The notes under the pieces were generated by a model. That model worked only from the letters and a program-made list of their open reading frames with translations. It was not told where the DNA came from and did not search any database. A stretch of DNA of 64,000 nt from NCBI GenBank assembly GCA_020832285.1, contig JAFIFB010000038.1, positions 1 through 64,000 on the forward strand. Reading direction: 5' to 3'. The translations under genes were made by a program, and so were the position numbers. Below are positions 1 to 7,435 of the stretch, piece after piece (position 1 is the first letter of the stretch; the number at the start of each line of letters is the position of its first letter). The stretch is from Balneolaceae bacterium (GTDB taxonomy: Bacteria > Bacteroidota > Rhodothermia > Balneolales > Balneolaceae).

Positions 1-53
1 TTATGGTATAAGCAAAGATACTAAATTGTTGCGTAATTAATTTGTTGAAATAC
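1..53 (-). mobile_element. 5' end of a second IS630-family copy, truncated by window edge
   Basis: These bases are the exact reverse complement of the left end of the complete IS630-family element at 44883-46073; all 55 bases including the TA at 54-55 match. Only the terminal inverted repeat and untranslated leader are inside the window, and the transposase would read leftward out of it. The element ends at C53, followed by the TA target dinucleotide at 54-55. Identity over the visible part implies recent transposition. Confidence 0.9.
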
Positions 54-55
54 TA

Positions 56-191
56 GTGTCGTGTCAATAATAAAACATCGGGTTATGTCATCTGACGAGT
101 TTTTCAAAAAATATACCAATGTAGATGATTGGGATGATCCCGGAACGACTCGTCTGATGACTCTCTCAAACTTTTACAGTTGACATGACAC
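56..191. repeat. MITE-like element with nested inverted repeats, flanked by TA
   Basis: The 136-bp segment begins GTGTCGTGTCAA (56-67) and ends TTGACATGACAC (180-191), inverted repeats matching at 11 of 12 positions. An inner pair at 87-100 and 148-161 matches at 13 of 14. Both outer ends are flanked by TA inside CTAG (53-56 and 191-194), as expected of Tc1/IS630-type transposition. There is no coding capacity. The same terminus occurs at 44869-44880, also abutting the IS630 copy there. I infer a non-autonomous element mobilised by an unseen transposase; its ends differ from those of the IS630 element next to it. Confidence 0.65.
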
Positions 192-370
192 TAGCCCGGG
201 TATCGTTTCACTCTGTGCTCACAGCAAACATGATAAGTAAATGTATATTATTGATATATTTTACTTTATGATTCAAATTTGAAGTCTTGGTGAGATATCC
301 GGTTTAAATGTATGATGGTTGACTCTTTCATGGGAAATTTTCCATCACCCAGTTTCGTTTCATTTTCGTT

Positions 371-1645
371 ATGACCACAGGAGCTTTTTTACCAAGGTAT
401 CATATCAGACAGCACCTTCTGTTGTACTCTAAATATCTGACTTTCCTGATATTGCTTTTGATAATCATCCCTCCCGAAAGCACCGCGTCCACCCGATCGG
501 TACAGGAAACTCCCCTTTCCGAATCTGCCTCTATTTCCCTAATCACCATTCTGCCGGGGGAAGCACCGGAGGAACTGTTCGGACACAGTGCTCTTCGTGT
601 ATACGACCCCGAACAGAATCTCGACCTGCTCTTCAACTACGGCACATTTCAGTTTGATGACTATTTTTTGATGAAATTTATTTATGGAGACCTGAACTAC
701 TTCCTCTCCATCGCGCAAACTCCCCGTGCAGCCGATGTGTACCGTCAACGGAGGCGTCCCATGATTGAGCAGGAGCTGAACTTCACACGACAGCAGCGAC
801 AAGATTTATATCAATTCCTGATGATGAACACACAGGAAGAATACCGCTACTACCAGTACGATTTTCTATTCGACAACTGCTCCACCCGGATTCGTGATGC
901 TCTGCAAAACGTTTTGTTGGATGATCTTCGCTTTGCTTCCCTTCCTGACCCCGGCCTCTCTTTCAGGGAGTTGATTGCGATCTATATTCCTCATCTTCCG
1001 TTTTTGGAATACGGTTTTGATCTGCTCCTCGGAACCCCGGTGGATGAAACCGCAGATCCGTGGGATGTGATGTTTCTCCCCGACTTTTTGATGGAAGCAT
1101 TTGATAAGGCTGAAATCCGAATCAATGGGGAGTGGCAGCCGCTGGTTTCTGCCACAAAAACGATTCTTGAAATTTCCGGGTATGAGACGGTAGAAAATGC
1201 AATTTGGCCCTGGCCCTCACTCCTGTTCTGGACGCTGTTTTTCTTCGGCAGTATGCTCACATTCCGTGAGTTTCGTTCAGGTAAGCGGTATCTCTCCCAT
1301 CGCTGGTTCGATATTCCTCTGTTTCTTTTTGCAGGAGTTATCGGCCTGCTTATTGCATTTCTGTGGTTTATCTCCCTTCACCAGGTAACCGCCTCCAACT
1401 GGAATCTTGCATGGGCCTGGCCATTACACCTTGTACTTGCAGGACTTTTGTTCCGACGGGACATGGCTTCTCGTTGGCTAAGCTATTATCTGTACGCGTT
1501 GACCGCTGCATGTTTACTATTCCTGGGTGCCTGGCTTATGATTCCACAAGCCCTTCACCCTGCGGTTATTCCGTTATTGTTGCTCATAACTGTGCGAAGT
1601 GGTTCTCTTGCCCGATTTGCGAATCCGGTGGATATCCCCGAATAA
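371..1645 (+). CDS. Lnb-like lipoprotein N-acyltransferase (DUF4105 domain plus five TM helices)
   Basis: A 424-aa inner-membrane protein. Residues about 21-35 form a signal anchor, about 52-230 a DUF4105/Lnb N-terminal periplasmic domain, and about 283-410 hold five hydrophobic helices, the arrangement of the Bacteroidota Lnb family. The likely catalytic pair is His72 in a FGHSALRV motif and Cys170 in a DNCSTRIRD motif. Characterised Lnb proteins N-acylate the amino-terminal Cys of lipoproteins; this role is inferred from family membership. Many predicted lipoproteins in this window would be substrates. It stands alone, with about 390 bp of empty sequence downstream. The ATG at 371 is the first giving a full signal anchor. 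Confidence 0.75.
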   Translation: MTTGAFLPRYHIRQHLLLYSKYLTFLILLLIIIPPESTASTRSVQETPLSESASISLITILPGEAPEELFGHSALRVYDPEQNLDLLFNYGTFQFDDYFLMKFIYGDLNYFLSIAQTPRAADVYRQRRRPMIEQELNFTRQQRQDLYQFLMMNTQEEYRYYQYDFLFDNCSTRIRDALQNVLLDDLRFASLPDPGLSFRELIAIYIPHLPFLEYGFDLLLGTPVDETADPWDVMFLPDFLMEAFDKAEIRINGEWQPLVSATKTILEISGYETVENAIWPWPSLLFWTLFFFGSMLTFREFRSGKRYLSHRWFDIPLFLFAGVIGLLIAFLWFISLHQVTASNWNLAWAWPLHLVLAGLLFRRDMASRWLSYYLYALTAACLLFLGAWLMIPQALHPAVIPLLLLITVRSGSLARFANPVDIPE

Positions 1646-2035
1646 ATAGCTGAATCCATCACTTTCCTAAACGAAATATTAAATGATGCGCTGAATAGCG
1701 ATTTCTTGAGGGACAGATGAGTTTCCCTATATGAAAATCTGCGAATCTTCGCGATAACCACCACTGAACTCTGTGAAAAACTAAAACCGGGAACTCGATT
1801 TATTGCACCAAATAAAAGGCCTCTTTAAAAAAGCAGCTTTCACTATTACATCCTCATTTTCAGGTTATTTTTGTACAGTTTTGATCTGAAGCATTCCCTG
1901 TACAGGCAGTTTATTTAAATAAAATAAATAATTATCATAACGGGCAGTACCTATTCCGGAAATTTAAGGAACACGGTACCCGATAATACCTGAACTGCCT
2001 GTAACCTGCTCAGACAACGAACAAAAATTTAAGAT
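1646..2035. other. intergenic region without a gene
   Basis: No open frame with family resemblance is visible. The stretch at 1950-2010 contains GC-rich inverted segments around a GGTACC that could form a weak structure ahead of the DoxX-like gene, but nothing I can name. Confidence 0.4.
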
Positions 2036-2485
2036 ATGTCTCTATCTGATCTCACTCCATCTGCCATTGACCGCCGTATAGGTTTTGCACTACTCCGCCT
2101 GATGCTTGGTATTAATATGCTTGGACGCAGTATAGTCCGAATTCCCGAACTCCAAAACTTTGCAAACGGCATGGCCGATAACTTTTCAGAAACTTTTCTT
2201 CCTGAAACCTTTGTATTTCTTTATGCTTACATCATTGTATTTACCGAAACGGTTATCGGTGTGATGCTGATCCTGGGATGGAAAACCCGCTGGGGACTTA
2301 CTATAATGGGTTTACTACTTGCAAGCCTTGCTTTCGGAGTAATTTTACAATCGAACTTCGGTACAGCCGCTAACATTATGATTTACGGGATCGGAGTCTA
2401 TCTTCTGCTTTCGAATACCCAACATGATCATTTTGGCATAGACCGGGGCTTTTCATTCTCCGTTGAAGAAAAGGAACATTCTTAA
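2036..2485 (+). CDS. DoxX-like integral membrane protein
   Basis: 149 aa with four hydrophobic segments (about 17-35, 58-80, 85-105 and 112-130). Length, the helix pattern and the 'LRLMLGINMLGRS' start resemble the DoxX/DoxD-like family of small quinone-linked or uncharacterised membrane proteins. No catalytic residues can be assigned. It is monocistronic, and the downstream inverted repeat separates it from the converging glycosyltransferase gene. Confidence 0.65.
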   Translation: MSLSDLTPSAIDRRIGFALLRLMLGINMLGRSIVRIPELQNFANGMADNFSETFLPETFVFLYAYIIVFTETVIGVMLILGWKTRWGLTIMGLLLASLAFGVILQSNFGTAANIMIYGIGVYLLLSNTQHDHFGIDRGFSFSVEEKEHS

Positions 2486-2501
2486 TCATTGCCTTCATAT
2501 C

Positions 2502-2560
2502 TCATCGGATGAGTGCTTAACGCCCATACACTGAATTATCCCAAAATACTCATCCGATGA
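2502..2560. terminator. 13-bp perfect inverted repeat between convergent genes
   Basis: TCATCGGATGAGT at 2502-2514 pairs perfectly with ACTCATCCGATGA at 2548-2560 across a 33-base spacer. It lies between the stop of the DoxX-like gene and the stop of the glycosyltransferase on the other strand, so a bidirectional terminator is plausible. The long loop and absence of a clean T tract make this tentative. Confidence 0.4.
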
Positions 2561-2577
2561 TTATAATAACCTGAAAA

Positions 2578-3807
2578 TCAGTTCAAGAGCTCTTCAATTG
2601 TATCTGCAGCCAAACTGCTGCCGCCGGAAGCGGCCATCTCCCGTGCAATTAGCTCTGCTTTATCTTTCATTTTCAGAGCCTGTTGTACGGCATCGTTCAG
2701 GGTTTTTTTATTTAGGTTTTTGGGCAGTAGTCTAACACCAACTCCGGCAAATTCAACCCGTCTTGCCACCTCAAGCTGATCTCTGCCGAAGGGAATCACC
2801 ACTACCGGAACTCCGTGTGATAATGCCCGCTGGGTTATACCCATGCCGCCATGACAGATCACAACCGCAGCACGCTCCACCAAGGGGTTGTGTGGTATAA
2901 ACCGTTCGATCCGTGTGTTTGGCAGAGCGGTGGCCTCCAGTTCTTCGAGAGCATAAGCCGCGCTGGTTGCCACTACAAAAAATCCTTTTTCCGGCAGAGC
3001 TTGCAATGCTACCTCCACAATTGGACGGTCTTTTTGCAGCTCCGTGGAACAGGTTACAAGCACAATTGGCCGGTCTGTCTCTTCCAGCCATGCAGGTGGC
3101 TCTGCATCCGGTGCCCAGGACCCGGGCCCCACAAAACGAAAATTATCTGGCCATTTCTCTCGAGGATATTCGAGGGCTTTGGTTGTAAAATAGATCAGCC
3201 GCGGCGGGCGTGTAACCATCTCTTCAAGTGAAACAAACGGATCAAGGGCCAATCGAACACGGATTTTGTTGAGTTCGGGTAAAGCAATTTTATTTAACTT
3301 TGAAAAAAGTATTTTACCCACAAGTTTATTGCGAATTCCACCAATTACACCGTTCATACGGGCAAATCCCGGGCCAAATGGTGGAACCTCCGGTGCCGGA
3401 AGAAATGTGAAATATGGCTGAAACACAGCCCATGGCAGGCCTGACGATTCCGCCACAGCCTGCGCTCCCCAGCTATTCGTATCTACCACAAGTATATCTG
3501 CACCGTTCTTTTTTAGGGCTTGCTGCACGTCGTCAACTTCCTGGACAGACCTGTCGCAAAATGTTTTCATGGCCAGTTCCACTGCCTGTATTGGACTGTT
3601 GCCCTTCCAGTCGTCCATTTCGCGAGATTCAACTTTCTGTGCAATCGGTTCGGCACTCATTCCGAGGGAACCCACTCGTTCCACCTCGGAAGCAAGTGTT
3701 CGTACATGGATTTCATGCCCGCGTGTTTGCAGTTCAATAGCTGCACCGAGAACAGGGAACAGATGCCCGCGGGCAGGTGATGTGTAAAAAAGTATGGATG
3801 CCATCAT
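2578..3807 (-). CDS. GT1-family glycosyltransferase (MGT / UDP-glucosyltransferase-like)
   Basis: 409 aa, the usual length of GT-B fold family 1 glycosyltransferases. The N-terminal acceptor half opens 'SILFYTSPARGHLFPVLG', and the C-terminal donor half carries CHGGMGITQRALSHGVP at about 318-334 followed by IPFGRDQ, the nucleotide-sugar signature. It would transfer a sugar to a small lipophilic acceptor such as a macrolide, terpenoid or flavonoid; the acceptor cannot be told. Its ATG overlaps the TGA of the upstream TetR gene (ATGA), with GGAGG five bases before the start inside that gene, so the two are translationally coupled and probably form a regulator-detoxification pair. Confidence 0.85.
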   Translation of the reverse strand: MMASILFYTSPARGHLFPVLGAAIELQTRGHEIHVRTLASEVERVGSLGMSAEPIAQKVESREMDDWKGNSPIQAVELAMKTFCDRSVQEVDDVQQALKKNGADILVVDTNSWGAQAVAESSGLPWAVFQPYFTFLPAPEVPPFGPGFARMNGVIGGIRNKLVGKILFSKLNKIALPELNKIRVRLALDPFVSLEEMVTRPPRLIYFTTKALEYPREKWPDNFRFVGPGSWAPDAEPPAWLEETDRPIVLVTCSTELQKDRPIVEVALQALPEKGFFVVATSAAYALEELEATALPNTRIERFIPHNPLVERAAVVICHGGMGITQRALSHGVPVVVIPFGRDQLEVARRVEFAGVGVRLLPKNLNKKTLNDAVQQALKMKDKAELIAREMAASGGSSLAADTIEELLN

Positions 3808-4397
3808 TTACCTCCATTCAGTCCGTTTAATATTTTTTGCATAACTTCGAGAACTTCATTCGGTTCCAGTCCATAATCACGCCGGAGCAGTTTCCAGGTG
3901 TAAAGGTCTGTAGCCGTAATCGCGGCATGGAAAATTCGCTCTCTTTCCTTGCCATTAATACCGGATAATAGATTCCGGCAGTGCGTTTTCACCCATTTGC
4001 GGTGTACCTCGCGGCCCCTTTCAACAATTTTTCTTATCGGTTCAAAATGTTGCTCCTGGCATATGAAGTTGATCATCATATCGCCATCGCGTTCATAGTG
4101 CTTCACCAGGGCAGACAGTGCGGCCGATAAACCCTCATCCTCCGGGACATCACGGTCTGTGATTATTCGCTTGCCTTCACGGTTTGCAAGGTGCTCAAAC
4201 AGCTCTTCTTTTGAACCAAATCGTCGTATCACAGTTTGAACCGTAACCCCGCTATTGCGGGAAATCTGCTGAAGTGTGACCCGGTCGAAAAGATCACTGG
4301 AAAAAGCTTTTAAGGCTGCATCCAGAATTGCTTCACCCGTTTCTTTTTCAGACTCAGCACGTGCTTTTTTCTGATATGATCTCGTTTTATCCTTCAA
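3804..4397 (-). CDS. TetR/AcrR-family transcriptional regulator
   Basis: 197 aa. The N-terminal helix-turn-helix spans about residues 38-65 ('VTLQQISRNSGVTVQTVIRR' then FGSKEELF), the TetR_N pattern; the remainder is a helical ligand-binding domain. It is the first gene of a two-gene operon with the GT1 glycosyltransferase, overlapping by four bases. A near-palindromic 29-bp site lies 40 bp upstream of the start and is the obvious autoregulatory operator candidate. The ligand is unknown; by analogy it is probably the toxic acceptor of the glycosyltransferase. Confidence 0.85.
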   Translation of the reverse strand: MKDKTRSYQKKARAESEKETGEAILDAALKAFSSDLFDRVTLQQISRNSGVTVQTVIRRFGSKEELFEHLANREGKRIITDRDVPEDEGLSAALSALVKHYERDGDMMINFICQEQHFEPIRKIVERGREVHRKWVKTHCRNLLSGINGKERERIFHAAITATDLYTWKLLRRDYGLEPNEVLEVMQKILNGLNGGK

Positions 4398-4436
4398 AAT
4401 GGTGGGAGTTTATAGATATTTATATTTTAAGCCTCA

Positions 4437-4465
4437 ATTTCATATTAACTGAATTAACATGAAAT
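4437..4465. promoter_or_regulatory. palindromic TetR operator candidate
   Basis: A 29-bp interrupted palindrome, ATTTCAT-A-TTAA, centre, TTAA-C-ATGAAAT, with both arms matching except at one symmetric pair and the centre. It lies 40 bp upstream of the TetR start on the minus strand, where the promoter should be. The site is AT-rich, as in many TetR operators. Function is inferred from symmetry and position. Confidence 0.55.
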
Positions 4466-4515
4466 TTAGGTAAAAGTCAACTTAACTTTTTTATTTAGAT
4501 TAAAAATCGCAGAAT

Positions 4516-4989
4516 TCAGTTCTTCAGCTGAATATCACCCGTGTTCGCGTCGAAAAGCCACGACTCGTCTCCCACCTGAAATAGCAGTTCACTCTTTTGC
4601 CAGGTCAGTACCTTATATATTGTTCTTCCGGCTCAAGCTCATTATGACCATGGATTCTCACCGGCATAGCACTTTTCCTGACCATTTCACCTGTCTTCTT
4701 TCGATCCACGACCGTTAAAGTACGATCACCGGCCGCACCTTCATGTACAAAAATTACAAACTGTGAATCCTCGTTCCATGGACCGATAGTCATGTTGCCG
4801 CCATATTGAAAGGATGCCGGCAGTGGGAGCCGGGTACCTTCACGTAACAGCCATCCTGCACTATGAGCAGCTCCCGTTGTAACAACAGACTGAAGGTTTG
4901 TTATAGTCCCGGTTCGTTCAAGCAAAGGGTTTGTTGATGAAGACCGTATGAAATCTGACCATACATTCGAGAAATCGAAGGTTTTTCAG
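4516..4989 (-). pseudogene. decayed C-terminal fragment of a beta-propeller-like protein
   Basis: A minus-strand frame without a good start runs from about 4989 (just after a TGA) to a stop at 4605, then continues in another frame from about 4612 to a TGA at 4516-4518. The two parts read as one protein: 'FSNVWSDFIRSSSTNPLLER' ... 'TIGPWNEDSQFVIFVHEGA' ... then after the slip 'KVLTWQKSELLFQVGDESW' and 'LFDANTGDIQLKN'. Repeated W/D-rich strands and a closing 'DANTGD' suggest the last blades of a TolB/DPP-IV-like beta-propeller. The 5' part and start are gone and one frameshift remains, so this is a relic. The exact family is not recognised. Confidence 0.6.
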
Positions 4990-5084
4990 CTTTAGAAATG
5001 TTTGGGACAGCTCTGCATTCAAATACTGTTTTGGTGGCGTTTCTCTTTAGCCAATACTTCTGTCTTTTTAAAAAATTTTGGTGG

Positions 5085-6104
5085 TTACACATTAGTAAAA
5101 AAGATAATTGCACCTAATATCAATAAGAGGGTGATCCAAATCGTCAGAGCAATTTTATTTGTTTTTTTGGCAGTCTTGGTCTCATACCAGGTTCGGGGAC
5201 GCACTCCCTGGATAATAAATGTTGTAACCGCCGCAAGGTTCACACATATAACGTTGGTCATGAGCAATACAAATGCAAAAAATGCATAGCTCCACTGCAT
5301 ATTGCCCAGAAGAAGCCCGGAAGTCACAAGAGGCGGAAGCAGAGCCACAGCAACCATAACACCGATAACTGCCGCTGACATACCAACAGTATACGCTAAT
5401 ACACCAGCTGCACCAGACGCCAAAGCCAGGCTGATATCGGAAAGATGAACTTCTGTCCGAATAGCTATCTCATAGTTTGTAATATCAACATTCATGAAGA
5501 AACCGAATATGACAGAAATCACAAAAGCAATAGAAAGTCCGGCCAGGTTTGTTCTAAGTGACTTGATACCTAATTCATAATCTCCAAGGGTAGTAGCCAG
5601 GGCTAATCCGATATTGGGAGCGAGAATTGGAGCAATAACCATTGCACCAATTACTACAGCTGTATTATCTCTCAAAATACCGAGTGCAGCAACAATTGTA
5701 GAAAGTATAACCATTGCTATATATATGCGGTTCAATGCGATACCATCGGAAATTGTACTGAAAAGCTCCTCACGGCTTACACGTAATCCTTTTAATGGTT
5801 GTTCCCAGGGTTGAAGAGGCACTTTTTCCTTTACGTTTTTTTCGGGCTCCTTGATACGAGGGATTGTTGCATCCACAGGTGTCATAACAATGCGGAACCC
5901 TTCATAACTTCCCAAAAGTTGTTCAGCATTGTCAAGAAACTGTTCGCCATCTTTAGCATCAATCAGCACTTTAAGAAGGTATTTTTCGGACGGCCCGGTA
6001 AGTTTCCCTTGCCAGTAATCAATGATGAAATCTCCTTCAAGAATTTTTTCTATGGAGCCCTTGCCCTGCTTTGGAATAGTAACTTCAACTTGTTTAATAG
6101 GCAT
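5085..6104 (-). CDS. DUF389 / TIGR00341-family membrane protein
   Basis: 339 aa. The N-terminal ~120 residues are a soluble ferredoxin-like domain; after it come about six hydrophobic segments starting with 'IYIAMVILSTIVAALGIL' and containing 'VVIGAMVIAPILAPNIG', the hallmark of DUF389. Function of the family is not established. It lies on the minus strand between an ECF sigma factor gene and a decayed gene, with 326 bp to the former, so it probably has its own promoter. Confidence 0.85.
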   Translation of the reverse strand: MPIKQVEVTIPKQGKGSIEKILEGDFIIDYWQGKLTGPSEKYLLKVLIDAKDGEQFLDNAEQLLGSYEGFRIVMTPVDATIPRIKEPEKNVKEKVPLQPWEQPLKGLRVSREELFSTISDGIALNRIYIAMVILSTIVAALGILRDNTAVVIGAMVIAPILAPNIGLALATTLGDYELGIKSLRTNLAGLSIAFVISVIFGFFMNVDITNYEIAIRTEVHLSDISLALASGAAGVLAYTVGMSAAVIGVMVAVALLPPLVTSGLLLGNMQWSYAFFAFVLLMTNVICVNLAAVTTFIIQGVRPRTWYETKTAKKTNKIALTIWITLLLILGAIIFFTNV

Positions 6105-6430
6105 CCCGGGTAGATTTCTGGGTTATGGAAATGGCCTTGATTCTCATCTTTAAAATTTTAGGCGAGTCATAATAAGAGTTGATCCTTGATGATCCCAATG
6201 ATCATAATTTGTTCATTTTTCGAAAAAATCGCCCTATTACTTACCTGTCGTTTTATCTCTGACACAATGGCCTATTGATGTGCATTCCTATCGATACGCA
6301 TCAAAATACTAAATCGTGATGATAATAAAGCAAGATACCAAAGTCATATTCAAATTATCAGCTTCAATTACACAGAGATATTATCAAATCACTGAAACAG
6401 GAATAATTGACAACTCTTATTTTAACCGGA
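6105..6430. other. intergenic region, presumed promoter of the DUF389 gene
   Basis: AT-rich, no ORF with support. Around 6190-6215 there are closely spaced GATC/TGATGATC motifs giving short imperfect inverted repeats; nothing assignable. Confidence 0.35.
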
Positions 6431-7060
6431 TCACACTGGCAGCAGAAAAACGATCAACACGGAAACAACGAGTTTCATGATGTCTTTATCGAGTATTGTT
6501 CGGAGCACCTCCATTGCCCGATAGACATGATTTCGCACTGACTGCCTGCTGATAGATAAGATATTTTCGATTTCTCCGTAGCTCATCCCGTTGTAGTAGT
6601 GAAGGTAAAGCACTTCTTTTTGTTGGTTGGAAAGCAGATTCAGAGCTCTATTCAGCTCCTTTATTTGCTTTTTTTTCAATTCTCTGTTTATAATTAATTC
6701 CTCTTCAGTAAACACTATATCAAAATCTTGATAAGTATGCTCTTCCAGCCCCTTTGTTTCTTTCTCCTTTTTTCTCCTCGCTTTCAGAATTGCTCTTCGT
6801 AATGAAACAAAAAGGTAGACATTCGGGCAGGTGATATGCTTCAGATCTTCCCGGCGCTCCCAGACCGTAATGAAGAGGTTTTGAACAGAATCCTCTACCA
6901 GTGCAGAATCGTTGCTCAGCTTCAATCCATATCCGTAAAGAGCTTTATAATAACCTTTGAATAGGTTACAAAAGCAGGAATGATCACCTGATACAAATTG
7001 ATCCCAAAGATGTTCTGGTAACGATATTTTCACTGTTATCCCAATGTTATGTTTAGACAA
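6431..7060 (-). CDS. ECF sigma factor, FecI-like, with hydrophobic C-terminal tail
   Basis: 209 aa. Region sigma-2 is at about 34-75 ('KGYYKALYGYGLKLSNDSAL', then EDSVQNLFITVWERR) and sigma-4 at about 135-190 ('LLSNQQKEVLYLHYYNGMSY' and an SRQSVRNHV recognition helix), as in Bacteroidota FecI-like sigma factors. After sigma-4 the protein ends in a hydrophobic stretch, LVVSVLIVFLLPV, unusual for a cytosolic sigma factor. No FecR-type anti-sigma gene or TonB receptor is adjacent; the gene downstream encodes DUF389. It may be a relic of a sigma/anti-sigma operon or a membrane-tethered variant. Confidence 0.85.
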   Translation of the reverse strand: MSKHNIGITVKISLPEHLWDQFVSGDHSCFCNLFKGYYKALYGYGLKLSNDSALVEDSVQNLFITVWERREDLKHITCPNVYLFVSLRRAILKARRKKEKETKGLEEHTYQDFDIVFTEEELIINRELKKKQIKELNRALNLLSNQQKEVLYLHYYNGMSYGEIENILSISRQSVRNHVYRAMEVLRTILDKDIMKLVVSVLIVFLLPV

Positions 7061-7435
7061 ACAACAACTTATCCTATAAAACTACTGATTTTATAATATG
7101 AGACTCCCTTATTACCTGTTTGTTATCAGATCTTTAAACTTCATTTCAAACCATGAAAAAGATGAATTAAATCTCTCTAACCCTTCATCACAACAAAAGA
7201 ATGAAGTCTTTCAAATCTAAAATGTAAACGATTACAATTTTATGTTGAATTTTACTCCAATTCTGAGCTTATATAGTACAGACCTAAACCCTTAAGTCTT
7301 CTTTGATGCAGTTACCTCACTTTTTACTACTGAAGCAACATTTTTTAAATACGTAAAAATTTGATAAAAAAAAATATTTCACCTGAAAATTATTGGGATT
7401 TAAACCCTGGTACTGATTATCGTTTTCTGCCTTAA
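7061..7435. other. intergenic region between the sigma gene and the PVC-type cytochrome gene
   Basis: A 375-bp AT-rich region forming the leader of the sigma gene and the 3' side of the 1061-aa gene, both on the minus strand. Apart from the LacI-like palindrome at 7223-7236 and an A9 run near 7366 nothing is recognisable. Confidence 0.35.
7223..7236. promoter_or_regulatory. LacI-family operator-like palindrome
   Basis: TGTAAACGATTACA is nearly palindromic around a central CG (TGTAA-ACGA-TTACA), the layout of LacI/CcpA-type operators. It sits about 163 bp upstream of the sigma-factor start. No LacI gene is in the window, so assignment rests on the motif alone. Confidence 0.3.
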
